Positions 44,346 to 52,606 of a DNA stretch of 52,606 nucleotides are shown here, piece after piece (within the stretch, counting starts at the first letter, position 1; the number at the start of each line of letters is the position of its first letter). The translations under genes and the position numbers were made by a program. The notes below the pieces were generated by a model. The model made no database searches, was not told the DNA's origin, and saw only the letters and a program-made list of their open reading frames with translations. Source of the stretch: Leptospira interrogans serovar Manilae (lineage in GTDB: Bacteria > Spirochaetota > Leptospiria > Leptospirales > Leptospiraceae); contig CAMCZP010000016.1 in assembly GCA_945887855.1 (NCBI GenBank), positions 1 through 52,606 on the forward strand, read 5' to 3'.

Positions 44346-46863
44346 TCCCATGAATACTCCAGCAATGAAGCAATATATGGATATAAAATATAAATATCCT
44401 GACTCTATATTATTTTTTAGAATGGGGGACTTTTATGAAATGTTTCAGGAAGATGCTATCATTGCTTCCTCCATTTTAGATATTGCACTTACAAAAAGAC
44501 AAAATCAAATTCCAATGTGTGGAATTCCGTACCATGCAAGTGAGAGCTATACTTCTAGATTGTTGACTGCTGGAAAAAGAGTAGTTATTTGCGAACAAAT
44601 AAAATCTAATGATCCTAATACAAAGCTTCTTCAAAGAGAAGTAGTACGAGTTTTAAGCCCTGGCACAATAGTAGAAGAAAATTTAATTAAAGGTTATGAA
44701 AATAACTTCTTGTCATTGTTATTTTTTCTGAGGAATAAAATATCTCTAGCATTTATAGATATTTCAACTTCTGAATTTTATTTTGCAGAATATGACAAAA
44801 TAGATAAGATAAATGTACAATCTCTATTGAATAAATTTTTACCTTCTGAACTATTATTATTTAAAGAACATGCAATTTCTATGGAAAATTTAGAGTTAGA
44901 GCTAAACTTAACATTAACTCTGCTAGACTCTACAATTATTCCTTTACCTAAAAATTCTAATCCTGATGATTTAAAAAATATATTTAATTTATTTTTGCAT
45001 AATTCTCTTAAAGATAATTCTATTCAGCTTTCAGATCCATCCATTATATCAAATATTGAATTTATGGAATTAGATAGTAATACAATAAAAAATTTAGAGT
45101 TAATTGAAAATCAAAACATTCAAGAAAAAGGTCACTCACTATTTTCAATTCTAAATAAATGTAAGACAGGAGGAGGAAAAAGACTACTAAAGAAAAATAT
45201 TTTATTTCCACATATAAATGTAGATAAGATTAAAGAAATATGGATAAGTATAGAATTTTTAAAAAATAATAAAGATATATTTAAATATATTATAGATCTT
45301 CTTATAGAAATTCCTGATATAGAAAGAATAATCAATCGATTTAGAGTATCAGGTAAAGCACTCCCTCGGGATTTTAGAGCAATCCTTCAAGTTTGTGAGT
45401 TATCTTTTTTACTTCATAAAAAGCTTGAGAATACTCCTTATAAATTTAATTTCAATCATTCTGAAATTCTAAGTATTTCTGAGTTCATTAGAGAAAGATT
45501 AAATGATGGAGACTTACCAGCAATTTTAGGAAGTGATGGGATGTTTCTAAAAACTGGCTTTTCAAAACCTCTTGATGAAGCTAGAATTGCTAAATCTAAA
45601 GGAAAAGATTGGATATTAGAACTCGAAAGTTCAGAGAAAAAACGAACCGGTCTTTCTACTCTAAAAATTCGCTACAATAAGGTTGTGGGGTATTATGTTG
45701 AGGTATCCAGAAAAGATTCAGAATTTGCTCCCAAAGAATATTTTAAAAAACAGACACTTGTCACATCAGAACGATTTACATTTCAGGAGCTACAAGAAAT
45801 AGAGAGAACAATTTTATCTGCAGATGATATCATTATCGAAATAGAAAAACAAGAATTTGATCTCATGGTAAAATCAATTCTAGAATCCTTTGAATCTATC
45901 CATAAACTCTCAAATTCATTGAGTGCATTGGATTATCATACAAACTTGGTATCTTGCTTACTAGAGTACAGTTGGAATAAACCAGAAATAAATTTTTCTG
46001 GAGAAATTGAGTTAGAAAATTCAAGGCATCCTGTAGTAGAAGCTTATTTAAAAAATGGTAATACGTTTATAACAAACTCTATCAGTTTAAATACAAGCCA
46101 ATCATCAATTGCCATTTTAACAGGCCCAAACATGGCAGGAAAATCTACCTTTATGAGACAAGTTGCACTATGCCAAATTTTATTCCAAATGGGTTCCTAT
46201 ATTCCAGCTGACAAAGGGAATCTTTCTATCTGCGATAAAGTTTTTACTCGAATTGGATCGGGTGACAATTTAACAGCAGGAGAATCAACTTTTTATGTAG
46301 AAATGAAAGAATCTGCTTATATACTTAAAAATAGATCAGAAAAAAGTTTAATACTTTTTGATGAAATTGGAAGAGGCACCTCAACTTATGATGGATTGAG
46401 CTTAGCCTGGGCAATTGTTGAAAATTTATCTAATTATACATTTGGCGGGAATAAAACAAAAACAATCTTTGCTACTCATTATCATGAATTGACTGAGCTT
46501 TCAAAAGAAGATGGTGTATTTACATTGTATATGGATACAATTGAACGAGAGGGAGAGGTTGTTTTTCTAAAAAAGGTTAGATCGGGAAAAGCAAAAAAAT
46601 CATTTGGTATTTATGTAGCAAAACTCGCTGGTATCCCTGAATCGATTGTAAATAGATCCATTGAAATTTTACAAAATCTTGAATCACAAAAAAAAGATGT
46701 TAAAATAAAAAAACATTCAGAACCATCTCTTTTTTCTTTTGCACCAACTTTTCCTAATTTAGAAAAAGTTAAGACCAAACTAGATTCGATTGATTTAGAC
46801 ACAATTTCACCTAGAGATGCATTAAACCTTTTGTATGAGCTAAAGAGTTTAACAAAGAATTAA
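44332..46863 (+). CDS. mutS: DNA mismatch repair protein MutS
   Basis: Mismatch sensor and ATPase, 843 residues. The mismatch-contacting Phe-x-Glu is in MGDFYEMFQ. The clamp and lever domains fill the middle. Walker A is GPNMAGKSTFMRQ (about residue 602), and Walker B LILFDEIGRGTSTYDG and the ATHYHELTEL switch follow. The TTG at 44326 would add two residues; ATG 44332 overlaps the trpF end by 14 bases and is preferred. The stop codon TAA is part of the repeat element that follows. Confidence 0.96.
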   Translation: MSVDDPMNTPAMKQYMDIKYKYPDSILFFRMGDFYEMFQEDAIIASSILDIALTKRQNQIPMCGIPYHASESYTSRLLTAGKRVVICEQIKSNDPNTKLLQREVVRVLSPGTIVEENLIKGYENNFLSLLFFLRNKISLAFIDISTSEFYFAEYDKIDKINVQSLLNKFLPSELLLFKEHAISMENLELELNLTLTLLDSTIIPLPKNSNPDDLKNIFNLFLHNSLKDNSIQLSDPSIISNIEFMELDSNTIKNLELIENQNIQEKGHSLFSILNKCKTGGGKRLLKKNILFPHINVDKIKEIWISIEFLKNNKDIFKYIIDLLIEIPDIERIINRFRVSGKALPRDFRAILQVCELSFLLHKKLENTPYKFNFNHSEILSISEFIRERLNDGDLPAILGSDGMFLKTGFSKPLDEARIAKSKGKDWILELESSEKKRTGLSTLKIRYNKVVGYYVEVSRKDSEFAPKEYFKKQTLVTSERFTFQELQEIERTILSADDIIIEIEKQEFDLMVKSILESFESIHKLSNSLSALDYHTNLVSCLLEYSWNKPEINFSGEIELENSRHPVVEAYLKNGNTFITNSISLNTSQSSIAILTGPNMAGKSTFMRQVALCQILFQMGSYIPADKGNLSICDKVFTRIGSGDNLTAGESTFYVEMKESAYILKNRSEKSLILFDEIGRGTSTYDGLSLAWAIVENLSNYTFGGNKTKTIFATHYHELTELSKEDGVFTLYMDTIEREGEVVFLKKVRSGKAKKSFGIYVAKLAGIPESIVNRSIEILQNLESQKKDVKIKKHSEPSLFSFAPTFPNLEKVKTKLDSIDLDTISPRDALNLLYELKSLTKN

Positions 46864-46965
46864 TGGTGTTCCTGCAAAAAGGCTGTCTTTGCAATTTTTT
46901 TTTGCAATAATCCTAGGCTTTTTCCGCCTACCGGCAGAAAAAGATAGGTAACGCAGTTACGTCAT
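46861..46965. repeat. Terminal-inverted-repeat element, copy 2 (expanded), with internal hairpins
   Basis: Left end TAATGGTGTTCCTGCAAAAA (46861-46880) differs from the left end of copy 1 at about four transition-type positions. Right end GCAGTTACGTCAT (46953-46965) is identical over 13 bases. About 70 bases between them are absent from copy 1 and include the hairpin CTTTTTC-C-GCC-TACC-GGC-A-GAAAAAG (46918-46943). The element starts on the mutS stop codon. Confidence 0.65.
46873..46903 (+). terminator. Likely mutS terminator
   Basis: TGCAAA (46873-46878) and TTTGCA (46888-46893) form a short stem with a 9-base loop, followed by A and nine T. The stem is weak but the T-run is the longest in this gap. 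Confidence 0.55.
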
Positions 46966-46968
46966 CAA

Positions 46969-47013
46969 TTATTAACTCACCTATCGCATGTAGTGTAAAA
47001 GATGAGTTAATAA
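46969..47013. repeat. 11-base inverted repeat between mutS and the peroxiredoxin gene
   Basis: TTATTAACTCA (46969-46979) and TGAGTTAATAA (47003-47013), perfect, 23 bases apart. It could end transcription from the minus-strand peroxiredoxin gene, which stops 40 bases away, or be a protein site. Confidence 0.55.
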
Positions 47014-47052
47014 ATTCTTTTCAAAAGATTTAATATCTCTCAATAAAAAAAG

Positions 47053-47688
47053 TTATAAATTTGGTTGGGGTGTATAACGCAAATAAGGCTTAATTTTTTT
47101 AAATCCTTTGGGGAATTTTTTATTTGCATCATCATCTGAGAGTGTAGGAACCACTATGCAATCCTCTCCATGTTGCCAATTTGCGGGAGTTGCAACACTA
47201 TAGGAAGAAGTAAGTTGAAGTGAATCAATCACTCTTAAAATTTCCTGAAAATTTCTACCAGTTGATGCAGGATAAGTCAATGTTAACTTTATTTTTTTAT
47301 CAGGACCCACAATGAATACAGATCTAACTGTAAAGGTTTCATTGGCATTTGGGTGTATCATATCATATAAATTGGCAACTTTCTTTTCTGGATCCGCTAT
47401 GATGGGATAATTAACAGTTGTGCTTTGTGTTTCATTGATATCTTTAGTCCAACCATGATGAGATTCTAATGGATCAACACTCAGTGCTAATATTTTGACA
47501 TTTCTCTTATCAAATTCATGTTTAATTTTAGAAACATATCCTAATTCTGTAGTACAGACGGGTGTAAAATCTCTGGGATGAGAAAAAAGTATTCCCCAGT
47601 TTGAGCCCAAATATTGATGAAAATTCACTGTTCCTTCCGTAGTTTCAATTGTAAAATCGGGAGCTTCATCCCCTAAACGTAGAGCCAT
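47053..47688 (-). CDS. 1-Cys peroxiredoxin (Prx6 type)
   Basis: Reduces hydrogen peroxide and organic or lipid hydroperoxides. The 211 residues have the peroxidatic site SHPRDFTPVCTTELG with Cys45 and Thr42 and the supporting Arg in FTVRSVFIVGPD. The C-terminal PANWQHGEDCIVVP is the Prx6 signature, with a second Cys that is not a standard resolving residue. Start ATG with GAGGAA upstream. Monocistronic, with an extended -10 promoter. Confidence 0.93.
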   Translation of the reverse strand: MALRLGDEAPDFTIETTEGTVNFHQYLGSNWGILFSHPRDFTPVCTTELGYVSKIKHEFDKRNVKILALSVDPLESHHGWTKDINETQSTTVNYPIIADPEKKVANLYDMIHPNANETFTVRSVFIVGPDKKIKLTLTYPASTGRNFQEILRVIDSLQLTSSYSVATPANWQHGEDCIVVPTLSDDDANKKFPKGFKKIKPYLRYTPQPNL

Positions 47689-47735
47689 GTTTATTCCTCT
47701 GATAGATATTTATACCATTTGAAAAGTGCCTGTTC

Positions 47736-47764
47736 ATTATAGCAATAATTTTTTCTATTATAAC
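47736..47764 (-). promoter_or_regulatory. Peroxiredoxin promoter candidate inside an imperfect inverted repeat
   Basis: Minus strand: extended -10 TGCTATAAT (47744-47736) with a weak -35 GTTATA (47764-47759), 17 bases apart. The blocks CTGTTATAATAG and CTATAATGAACAG around it form an imperfect inverted repeat and might be a regulator site. Confidence 0.4.
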
Positions 47765-47791
47765 AGATTTTTATCACTAAAAAGTACAAGA

Positions 47792-48958
47792 TTATGGTTT
47801 AAAATAAGAAAATATCTGTTCAAATTTACTTAAAATTACTTTTGGAGAATAATTTTCTTCCACATACTTTTTACCATTTTCACCCATCATGTTCCTCTTA
47901 TTTGGATTTTGAATTAAAAAGTTGAGAGTTTCTAAAAAATCATAGATATCTGTGTAGTACAAACCTGCATTTGCTCTCAAACAATGATTCTTCATTGTAT
48001 CGGATATAGAATTTACAATCACAGCTTTTTTAAATAGCCATGCTTCCATTATTATGATGGAGAAGCTCTCCATTGGAGAAGGATTGATTAAAAAAATACT
48101 ATTTTTAATCAGAAAGTACTTTTCATCTTCCGTAACATATCCTAAAAAAATAACATCCGAATCTGAATTTATTGGGTTCCCTCCACCTCCCGCAATCAAA
48201 AGTTTGTAATCAGAATTATATCGCTTTTTCCATTCCTTAAAGAAACTAATTAACTGTCCGACTCCTTTACCTGAATCTACCCTACCCACATATAAAATAT
48301 AATTTCCATATATATTAGGTTTATCTGGTATAGATATAGGATTTAATGTTATACATGTTCCAATGATACTATATTTTTCAGGAACTCTATTATAAATTTT
48401 TTTATATACTTCTAATTCTTCTGGAGTATTAAAAGAATATATTAGATCAACACTTAACAAATCTTTATAGATAGGGAAATATGCTACTATTTCATCATGT
48501 AAAGTAGGTATTATAATAGATTTATTTTTACATAATGGAATTCCATAAACTATCGGGTAATACAAATAGCCTATAAAAATAATTATATCAAAATTATTTA
48601 AACTATATTTTATATATTCAATCATTTTAGGCACTAGAGGCCCTTGTTCGATTATAAATTTTTCATAATCAGATGATTTCACATTTTTCTTTTTTATTAA
48701 TTTACGTAAATTTTTATTAAATTTAGAAATATTTCTCTCATAATTAGGTTTAAATCTATTTATTTTAAGTTTATCTATATAACTAAAACCTTCCTTAAAA
48801 TGAGAATCCCATCTTACATAATCCTGACTAGTTGTAGTACAGATTGTAACATGGTTATCAATAGATAATAGATTTGCAATTTCATGAGTATACCTATCAG
48901 AGCCACTGTACGATTTTCCTGAAAAAATGGATGTAATGATCAATATATTCTTTTTCAT
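47792..48958 (-). CDS. Glycosyltransferase family 4 (GT-B)
   Basis: 388 residues. The N-terminal half has the usual acceptor-domain start (MKKNILIITSIFSGKSYSGS). The C-terminal half has YVGRVDSGKGVGQLISFF (about 225-242), LLIAGGG, FLGYVTEDEK and the E-x7-E region NPSPMESFSIIIMEAW. It transfers a nucleotide-activated sugar, probably to a surface glycan or glycolipid. It stands alone, so the product cannot be guessed. It is more AT-rich than its neighbours, with long AAT/ATA runs, which may mean horizontal arrival. Confidence 0.87.
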   Translation of the reverse strand: MKKNILIITSIFSGKSYSGSDRYTHEIANLLSIDNHVTICTTTSQDYVRWDSHFKEGFSYIDKLKINRFKPNYERNISKFNKNLRKLIKKKNVKSSDYEKFIIEQGPLVPKMIEYIKYSLNNFDIIIFIGYLYYPIVYGIPLCKNKSIIIPTLHDEIVAYFPIYKDLLSVDLIYSFNTPEELEVYKKIYNRVPEKYSIIGTCITLNPISIPDKPNIYGNYILYVGRVDSGKGVGQLISFFKEWKKRYNSDYKLLIAGGGGNPINSDSDVIFLGYVTEDEKYFLIKNSIFLINPSPMESFSIIIMEAWLFKKAVIVNSISDTMKNHCLRANAGLYYTDIYDFLETLNFLIQNPNKRNMMGENGKKYVEENYSPKVILSKFEQIFSYFKP

Positions 48959-49118
48959 AAAATTTATACTTATTATCTTTTTCGATTTAAACCCTAGATG
49001 TATTTAGAAATACTAGTATGTCTTTAAAAAGGTAACCTGTAAACAATTATTAGAATGAAGTTGGAAACTAAAATATAGGAATAAAACTATCAGATTGATA
49101 CTAAAAATGTATTTTTCA

Positions 49119-49230
49119 TTGACTCAATTTGAAATATGAATTTACTTTAGGAAATAGTTTTTAATCATTCAAAAGTGAAATCAGTAGTTGAAGGCTAAAG
49201 AAGCTGTAAACTCTCTAACAGCTTCTTTTT
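49119..49230 (+). ncRNA. Candidate small RNA or leader ending in a strong terminator
   Basis: TTGACT (49119-49124), 18-base spacer, TACTTT (49143-49148), then about 75 bases ending in a terminator. The predicted transcript would run from about 49155 to 49230. The region has no open frame. It may be a stand-alone small RNA or part of a regulated acs leader. Call is by promoter-terminator spacing only. Confidence 0.35.
49197..49230 (+). terminator. Rho-independent terminator upstream of acs
   Basis: AAAGAAGCTGT (49197-49207) pairs with ACAGCTTCTTT (49218-49228) around a 10-base loop, with a T tail. No gene on the plus strand precedes it, so it is an orphan terminator. Confidence 0.8.
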
Positions 49231-49270
49231 AGAAATGGGAAGAATGTTTTAAATGGTACTTCACCCCGAA

Positions 49271-49300
49271 TTGAATTTTTAACTTCTGAATCACTAAGAT
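49271..49300 (+). promoter_or_regulatory. acs promoter candidate
   Basis: TTGAAT (49271-49276), 18-base spacer, TAAGAT (49295-49300). The ribosome site AAGGAG (49308-49313) follows at once, so the leader would be only about 12 bases. Confidence 0.5.
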
Positions 49301-49318
49301 AATAAAAAAGGAGCTAAC

Positions 49319-51286
49319 ATGGCTAAAGAACGAGTACTCTCCCCCGCAGAAAGTTTTATTAAAAATTCGAATATAAACAATAAAAATTATCAAAAGCTAT
49401 ACAATGAATCCATAAAAAATCCTGAAAGTTTTTGGAAAAAACAAGCAGAAGAAAGAATTACCTGGTTTAAACCCTTCAACAAGGTACTGAGCCATAAATT
49501 TTCAGATGGAAAGGTGAAATGGTTTGAGGGCGGCAAACTAAATGTATCTTACAATTGCCTGGATCGACACCTAACTTCCCCTCTAAAAAACAAAGCTGCT
49601 CTCATTTGGGAAGGTGACAATCCCGATGAATCCAAAACATATACATACCAAGAACTTCATAGAGAAGTATGTAAATTTGCAAATGTCCTTAAAAAGTTAG
49701 GTATTGTAAATGGTGATCGTGTTTTAATTTATCTTCCCATGATTCCAGAACTTGCTATTTCCGCTTTAGCCTGCACAAGAATAGGTGCAATCCATTCGAT
49801 TGTATTTGGAGGATTTTCTCCAGAAGCCCTCCACAGTAGGATAGACGATTGCAAACCATCCCTTATCATCACTTCAGATGGCGGTTTTAGGGGTGGAAAA
49901 ACAATTGATCTAAAGAACAATGTAGACATTGCAATAGAACGATCTGATGAGAAAATAAAAGATGTAGTTGTAGTTCGTAGAACGGGGCATGAAGCCAATT
50001 TAAATTGGATAGATGGAAGAGATCATTGGTGGCATTTCTTAATGAAATCTCATGATATTTCTTCTGTTTGCGAACCCTACAAAGCTAACTCAGAGGATCC
50101 ACTTTTTATTCTCTACACTTCAGGATCAACTGGAAAACCAAAAGGCGTATTACATACTACTGCTGGATATTTATTAGGTGCTAATCTCACCTTTAAATAT
50201 GTATTTGATCATAAAGAAAATGATACATACTGGTGTACTGCAGATATAGGATGGATCACAGGGCATTCATATATCCTTTATGGTCCCCTCTCAAATGGAG
50301 CTACATCGATAATGTTTGAAGGTGTCCCCACATTTCCTGATGCTGGTAGATTTTGGGATGTAATTGATAAGTATCAAGTCAATGTGTTCTATACAGCACC
50401 AACTGCCATACGGTCACTTGCAAAAGAAGGTTTAGAGCCTCTGAAAAATAAATCCCTATCTTCTTTGAGACTATTGGGAACAGTGGGAGAACCCATAAAT
50501 CCAGAAGCATGGGAATGGTATCACGCTAACATTGGAAAGAAAAATTGTCCGATTGTTGATACATACTGGCAAACCGAAACTGGTTCCATTTTAATCTCCC
50601 CTCTGCCAGGCGCAATACCCACTAAACCTGGTTCTGCTACACTTCCCTTTTTTGGAGTTCAACCTGTTCTCGTTGACAATGAAGGAAAGCTAATAGAAGA
50701 CAAAGGAGAAGTAAGTGGAAATCTTTGCATTAAATTTCCCTGGCCTTCTATGATGAGAGGGGTGTATGGAGATCCGGAGCGATTCAAGCAAACCTATTTT
50801 TCTCAATTCAAGGGTTATTATTTTACAGGAGATGGTGCGAGAAGAGACAAAGATGGATACTATTGGATCACAGGTAGAGTGGATGATGTCATCAATGTTT
50901 CCGGACACAGACTGGGAACCGCTGAGGTTGAGAGTGCGTTGGTAGAACATGCCAGTGTGGCAGAAGCTGCTGTTGTTGGATTTCCTCATGAGATTAAAGG
51001 ACAGGGAATCTATGCCTATGTGACTGTGAAGAACGGTATTCCAACAAATGACACATTGAAAAAGGAACTGATTGCAATTGTTGAAAAAATCATTGGAAAA
51101 ATTGCAAGACCAGATGTGATACATTGGGCATCCGGTCTACCTAAAACTAGATCAGGAAAGATCATGAGAAGAATATTGAGGAAAATAGCAGCAAATGAAT
51201 TTGATGGTTTAGGAGATATTTCTACACTTGCAGATCCATCTGTAGTTCAAACAATTATTGATGATAAAAAGAAGTTTCACTCATAA
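49319..51286 (+). CDS. acs: Acetyl-CoA synthetase
   Basis: Activates acetate to acetyl-CoA through acetyl-AMP. The 655 residues are the normal length. Motifs: [20 protein letters not shown] (ATP loop), [29 protein letters not shown], and RSGKIMRR near the C-terminus containing the Lys that is acetylated to switch off the enzyme in other bacteria. Monocistronic, with a good ribosome site. In a spirochete that lives on fatty acids, it would feed acetate to the TCA cycle. Confidence 0.97.
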   Translation: MAKERVLSPAESFIKNSNINNKNYQKLYNESIKNPESFWKKQAEERITWFKPFNKVLSHKFSDGKVKWFEGGKLNVSYNCLDRHLTSPLKNKAALIWEGDNPDESKTYTYQELHREVCKFANVLKKLGIVNGDRVLIYLPMIPELAISALACTRIGAIHSIVFGGFSPEALHSRIDDCKPSLIITSDGGFRGGKTIDLKNNVDIAIERSDEKIKDVVVVRRTGHEANLNWIDGRDHWWHFLMKSHDISSVCEPYKANSEDPLFILYTSGSTGKPKGVLHTTAGYLLGANLTFKYVFDHKENDTYWCTADIGWITGHSYILYGPLSNGATSIMFEGVPTFPDAGRFWDVIDKYQVNVFYTAPTAIRSLAKEGLEPLKNKSLSSLRLLGTVGEPINPEAWEWYHANIGKKNCPIVDTYWQTETGSILISPLPGAIPTKPGSATLPFFGVQPVLVDNEGKLIEDKGEVSGNLCIKFPWPSMMRGVYGDPERFKQTYFSQFKGYYFTGDGARRDKDGYYWITGRVDDVINVSGHRLGTAEVESALVEHASVAEAAVVGFPHEIKGQGIYAYVTVKNGIPTNDTLKKELIAIVEKIIGKIARPDVIHWASGLPKTRSGKIMRRILRKIAANEFDGLGDISTLADPSVVQTIIDDKKKFHS

Positions 51287-51304
51287 GTAAAACCAAAAAA
51301 ATAT

Positions 51305-51344
51305 AATATCCTCCATTCTCTATTTTTATTGATTGGAGGATATT
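51305..51344. terminator. Terminator between convergent acs and the gene at 51365
   Basis: AATATCCTCCA (51305-51315) pairs with TGGAGGATATT (51334-51344), 11 base pairs, with an 18-base T-rich loop. The hairpin is symmetric, so it may serve both convergent genes. Confidence 0.65.
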
Positions 51345-51364
51345 GTTCATAATTTTACATCAAA

Positions 51365-51805
51365 TTATTTCCCTAACGCTTTTCGTATGTCAGGAGGTAT
51401 CTCATTTAGGCTATTGAATTTCTTTTTTTTACCACCGGGCATTGTCAAATAATAAAGTCCATTGATGATTTCTAAAAAATAATCTTCCCCGGATTTCTCT
51501 TCGAGTGATCGACTATCCAACTCTTTTACCATTTTTTTATACTCTATGGGCAAATCATCCCAGGTTTTATAAAAACCAATTCTTCCCCTATGATTTACAG
51601 TGTATGTACCATTTTCGTGAATAATTTTAGTTCCTAAATAATCAAATACTTCTAAGATTTTTTGGGGAGGTGCAGGTGTAGGATCTTCTTTTTTTTTTGA
51701 TATTAAAATTTTAGGAGCTTTAAAAAGTAAAAGATAAAGAAAACATAAAAATACAATTAAAACTGACCCGAGTAAATAAATCTCAGTCCACTGGATATCA
51801 TTCAT
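51365..51805 (-). CDS. Hypothetical single-span membrane protein
   Basis: 146 residues. One N-terminal transmembrane helix (LLGSVLIVFLCFLYLLLF, about 11-28), then a cytoplasmic basic and proline-rich linker and a small beta-rich domain containing two similar halves: NGTYTVNHRGRIGFYKTWDDLP and, later, NGLYYLTMPGGKKKKFNSLNEIP. This looks like an internal duplication of a 'G-x-Y ... aromatic ... P' unit. No family recognised. It overlaps the upstream lipoprotein gene by 4 bases, so the two are coupled. Confidence 0.65.
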   Translation of the reverse strand: MNDIQWTEIYLLGSVLIVFLCFLYLLLFKAPKILISKKKEDPTPAPPQKILEVFDYLGTKIIHENGTYTVNHRGRIGFYKTWDDLPIEYKKMVKELDSRSLEEKSGEDYFLEIINGLYYLTMPGGKKKKFNSLNEIPPDIRKALGK

Positions 51806-52086
51806 TTATTTTTTGTACTCACTCCAAAGCATTCCCTTGGTGTAGGGTTTGGTACATTCCATTTTTCACATGCAATAGCTGAAATTGCATCCACACAGGC
51901 ATCCACATCATTTTTATTAGAGTTACCCAATAAAAATTGTGTAACGGTGTGTGATGTTCCACAGGAGATATCTTTGATTGCAAAAGCATTCAATACTTTG
52001 TAGTTCCCCTCCTCAAATGAATAATATAGGTTAGAATTCTGGCAATAAGAGAGAAATACTAAAATTGAAATCAAAAGTGTTCGCAT
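51802..52086 (-). CDS. Small cysteine-rich lipoprotein, unknown
   Basis: 94 residues. The signal MRTLLISILVFLSYC has a spirochete-type lipobox (LSYC, Cys15). The mature part has four more cysteines (ISCGTS, DACVDAISAIACEKW, RECFGV), enough for two disulphides. Resembles the small cysteine-rich lipoproteins common in Leptospira, without a definite family. Coupled to the membrane protein gene downstream by a 4-base overlap. Confidence 0.7.
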   Translation of the reverse strand: MRTLLISILVFLSYCQNSNLYYSFEEGNYKVLNAFAIKDISCGTSHTVTQFLLGNSNKNDVDACVDAISAIACEKWNVPNPTPRECFGVSTKNK

Positions 52087-52209
52087 AGAACTTTATAAAG
52101 ATATGGTTTTTTTAATTAATTTCATGTCTAACATCCAAAGAACTCCAGGGTTCTTTAGATAAAGATAAAAACTTCTTTTCAAGAAGGAAAGCTCTTTAAA
52201 AATAGAAGC

Positions 52210-52572
52210 ATGAAAATATATCTTTTTCTATCCATTCTATTTTTTCTTCTTTTTGCCAGTCTATTGGTTAGTCAAAAAGCTGAATCCAAATCCATGAACT
52301 TGCATGACTATATGGAAGATTATATGGAAGTAGCAGAAAAGAGTTTTAAAAGTGGTAACAAAGAGCCATTAAGAAAGATTCTTCAATCACTCCCCCAATT
52401 AGCTCCGTCCGCAGATAGAGAGGAATGGGAAAAAATTACAACTACTCATTTGGAAAAAGGTGACCTACTGAAATCCTGTAAAAGTTGCCATGTAAAATTT
52501 AAGAAATCCTATAAAAAAGCATTCCGCAAAAAGATTTTAGAAATCCCTGAAGAGATGCTCATAACAGAATAA
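52210..52572 (+). CDS. Small cytochrome c'-like haem protein, secreted
   Basis: 120 residues. Signal peptide MKIYLFLSILFFLLFASLLV, cleavage near SQKAES. The mature protein is helical with a single haem site CKSCH (Cys90, Cys93, His94) close to the C-terminus, the layout of class II cytochromes c (cytochrome c'), but shorter than usual (about 100 against 125 residues). Likely periplasmic electron carrier or gas-binding protein. Divergent from the lipoprotein gene; 34 bases remain after it, with nothing visible. Confidence 0.75.
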   Translation: MKIYLFLSILFFLLFASLLVSQKAESKSMNLHDYMEDYMEVAEKSFKSGNKEPLRKILQSLPQLAPSADREEWEKITTTHLEKGDLLKSCKSCHVKFKKSYKKAFRKKILEIPEEMLITE

Positions 52573-52606
52573 ATTCTAAAACATAGAAGTGATTATGAAA
52601 AGAATC

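Larger units (their letters stand above)
48959..49318. other. 360-base intergenic region upstream of acs
   Basis: Divergent spacer between the glycosyltransferase and acs. It holds a promoter-like pair (49119-49148), a strong terminator (49197-49230) and the acs promoter (49271-49300). No open frame is seen in the first 150 bases. Confidence 0.6.

Noticed and set aside
46861..46965. Integron attC site
   Set aside because: Conserved ends with a variable, hairpin-forming centre recall attC, but the GTTRRRY/RYYYAAC core sites are not present and no gene-cassette array is seen.

Overview
The window is a dense, AT-rich bacterial chromosome segment (about one third G+C by eye) carrying about 48 protein genes and one tRNA. 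It looks like a spirochete of the Leptospiraceae, or a close relative. The main reasons are a citramalate synthase of the Leptospira type (pyruvate-derived isoleucine), a DUF1577/PilZ-like protein, a CHASE2-class III cyclase with a C-terminal repeat tail, lipoproteins with loose spirochete-type lipoboxes, LpxD (lipid A is made) and a run of secreted or outer-membrane proteins. No phage, insertion sequence or CRISPR array is visible. This is core chromosome with lineage-specific genes mixed in.

Layout. 1-2033: end of a degenerate signal peptidase-like gene, DUF4254 and a GT9 glycosyltransferase. 2125-6229: tight operon cimA-pth-thrB-lpxD. 6357-8694: two little-known genes facing each other across a hairpin element, the second an XPB/Ssl2-associated protein. 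8811-15483: long operon of a UbiB-type kinase, feoA, feoB and the membrane pair DUF2339/DUF3999. 15475-19310: a sphingomyelin-synthase-like membrane enzyme, then NlpC/P60, receiver-STAS, iPGM-like metalloenzyme and proC. An initiator tRNA on the opposite strand overlaps the proC stop codon. 19514-26482: diguanylate cyclase, a two-lobed aspartic-protease-like lipoprotein, mnmA, an unusual ATP-grasp/FMN-oxidoreductase fusion, a DUF1577/PilZ-like protein and a phasin-like protein. 26496-35237: mostly minus strand, with dnaE, ssb, a secreted protein and pcnB. 35526-43171: M23 peptidase, lgt, FadL-like porin, CHASE2 cyclase, SH3 protein and M48 lipoprotein. 43161-46863: a small secreted protein, then trpF and mutS. 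47053-52572: peroxiredoxin, GT4, acs, small envelope proteins and a cytochrome c'-like protein.

Themes. Several genes serve the envelope: lpxD, lgt, two M23 peptidases, NlpC, the glycosyltransferases and the FadL-like porin. Others serve information processing (dnaE, ssb, mutS, pcnB, mnmA, pth) and second-messenger signalling (c-di-GMP cyclase plus PilZ-like protein in one gene run; adenylate cyclase elsewhere). Observations I rate highest: the ATP-grasp/FMN fusion with a four-cysteine hinge; the signal peptidase-like protein that has lost its catalytic lysine; a terminal-inverted-repeat element present twice at gene ends (6653 and 46861); the two-DTG protease; an orphan terminator with a promoter in front of acs that could define a small RNA; and palindromic operator-like sites upstream of the FadL-like gene.

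All family calls rest on reading translated sequence and motifs. No database search was run.
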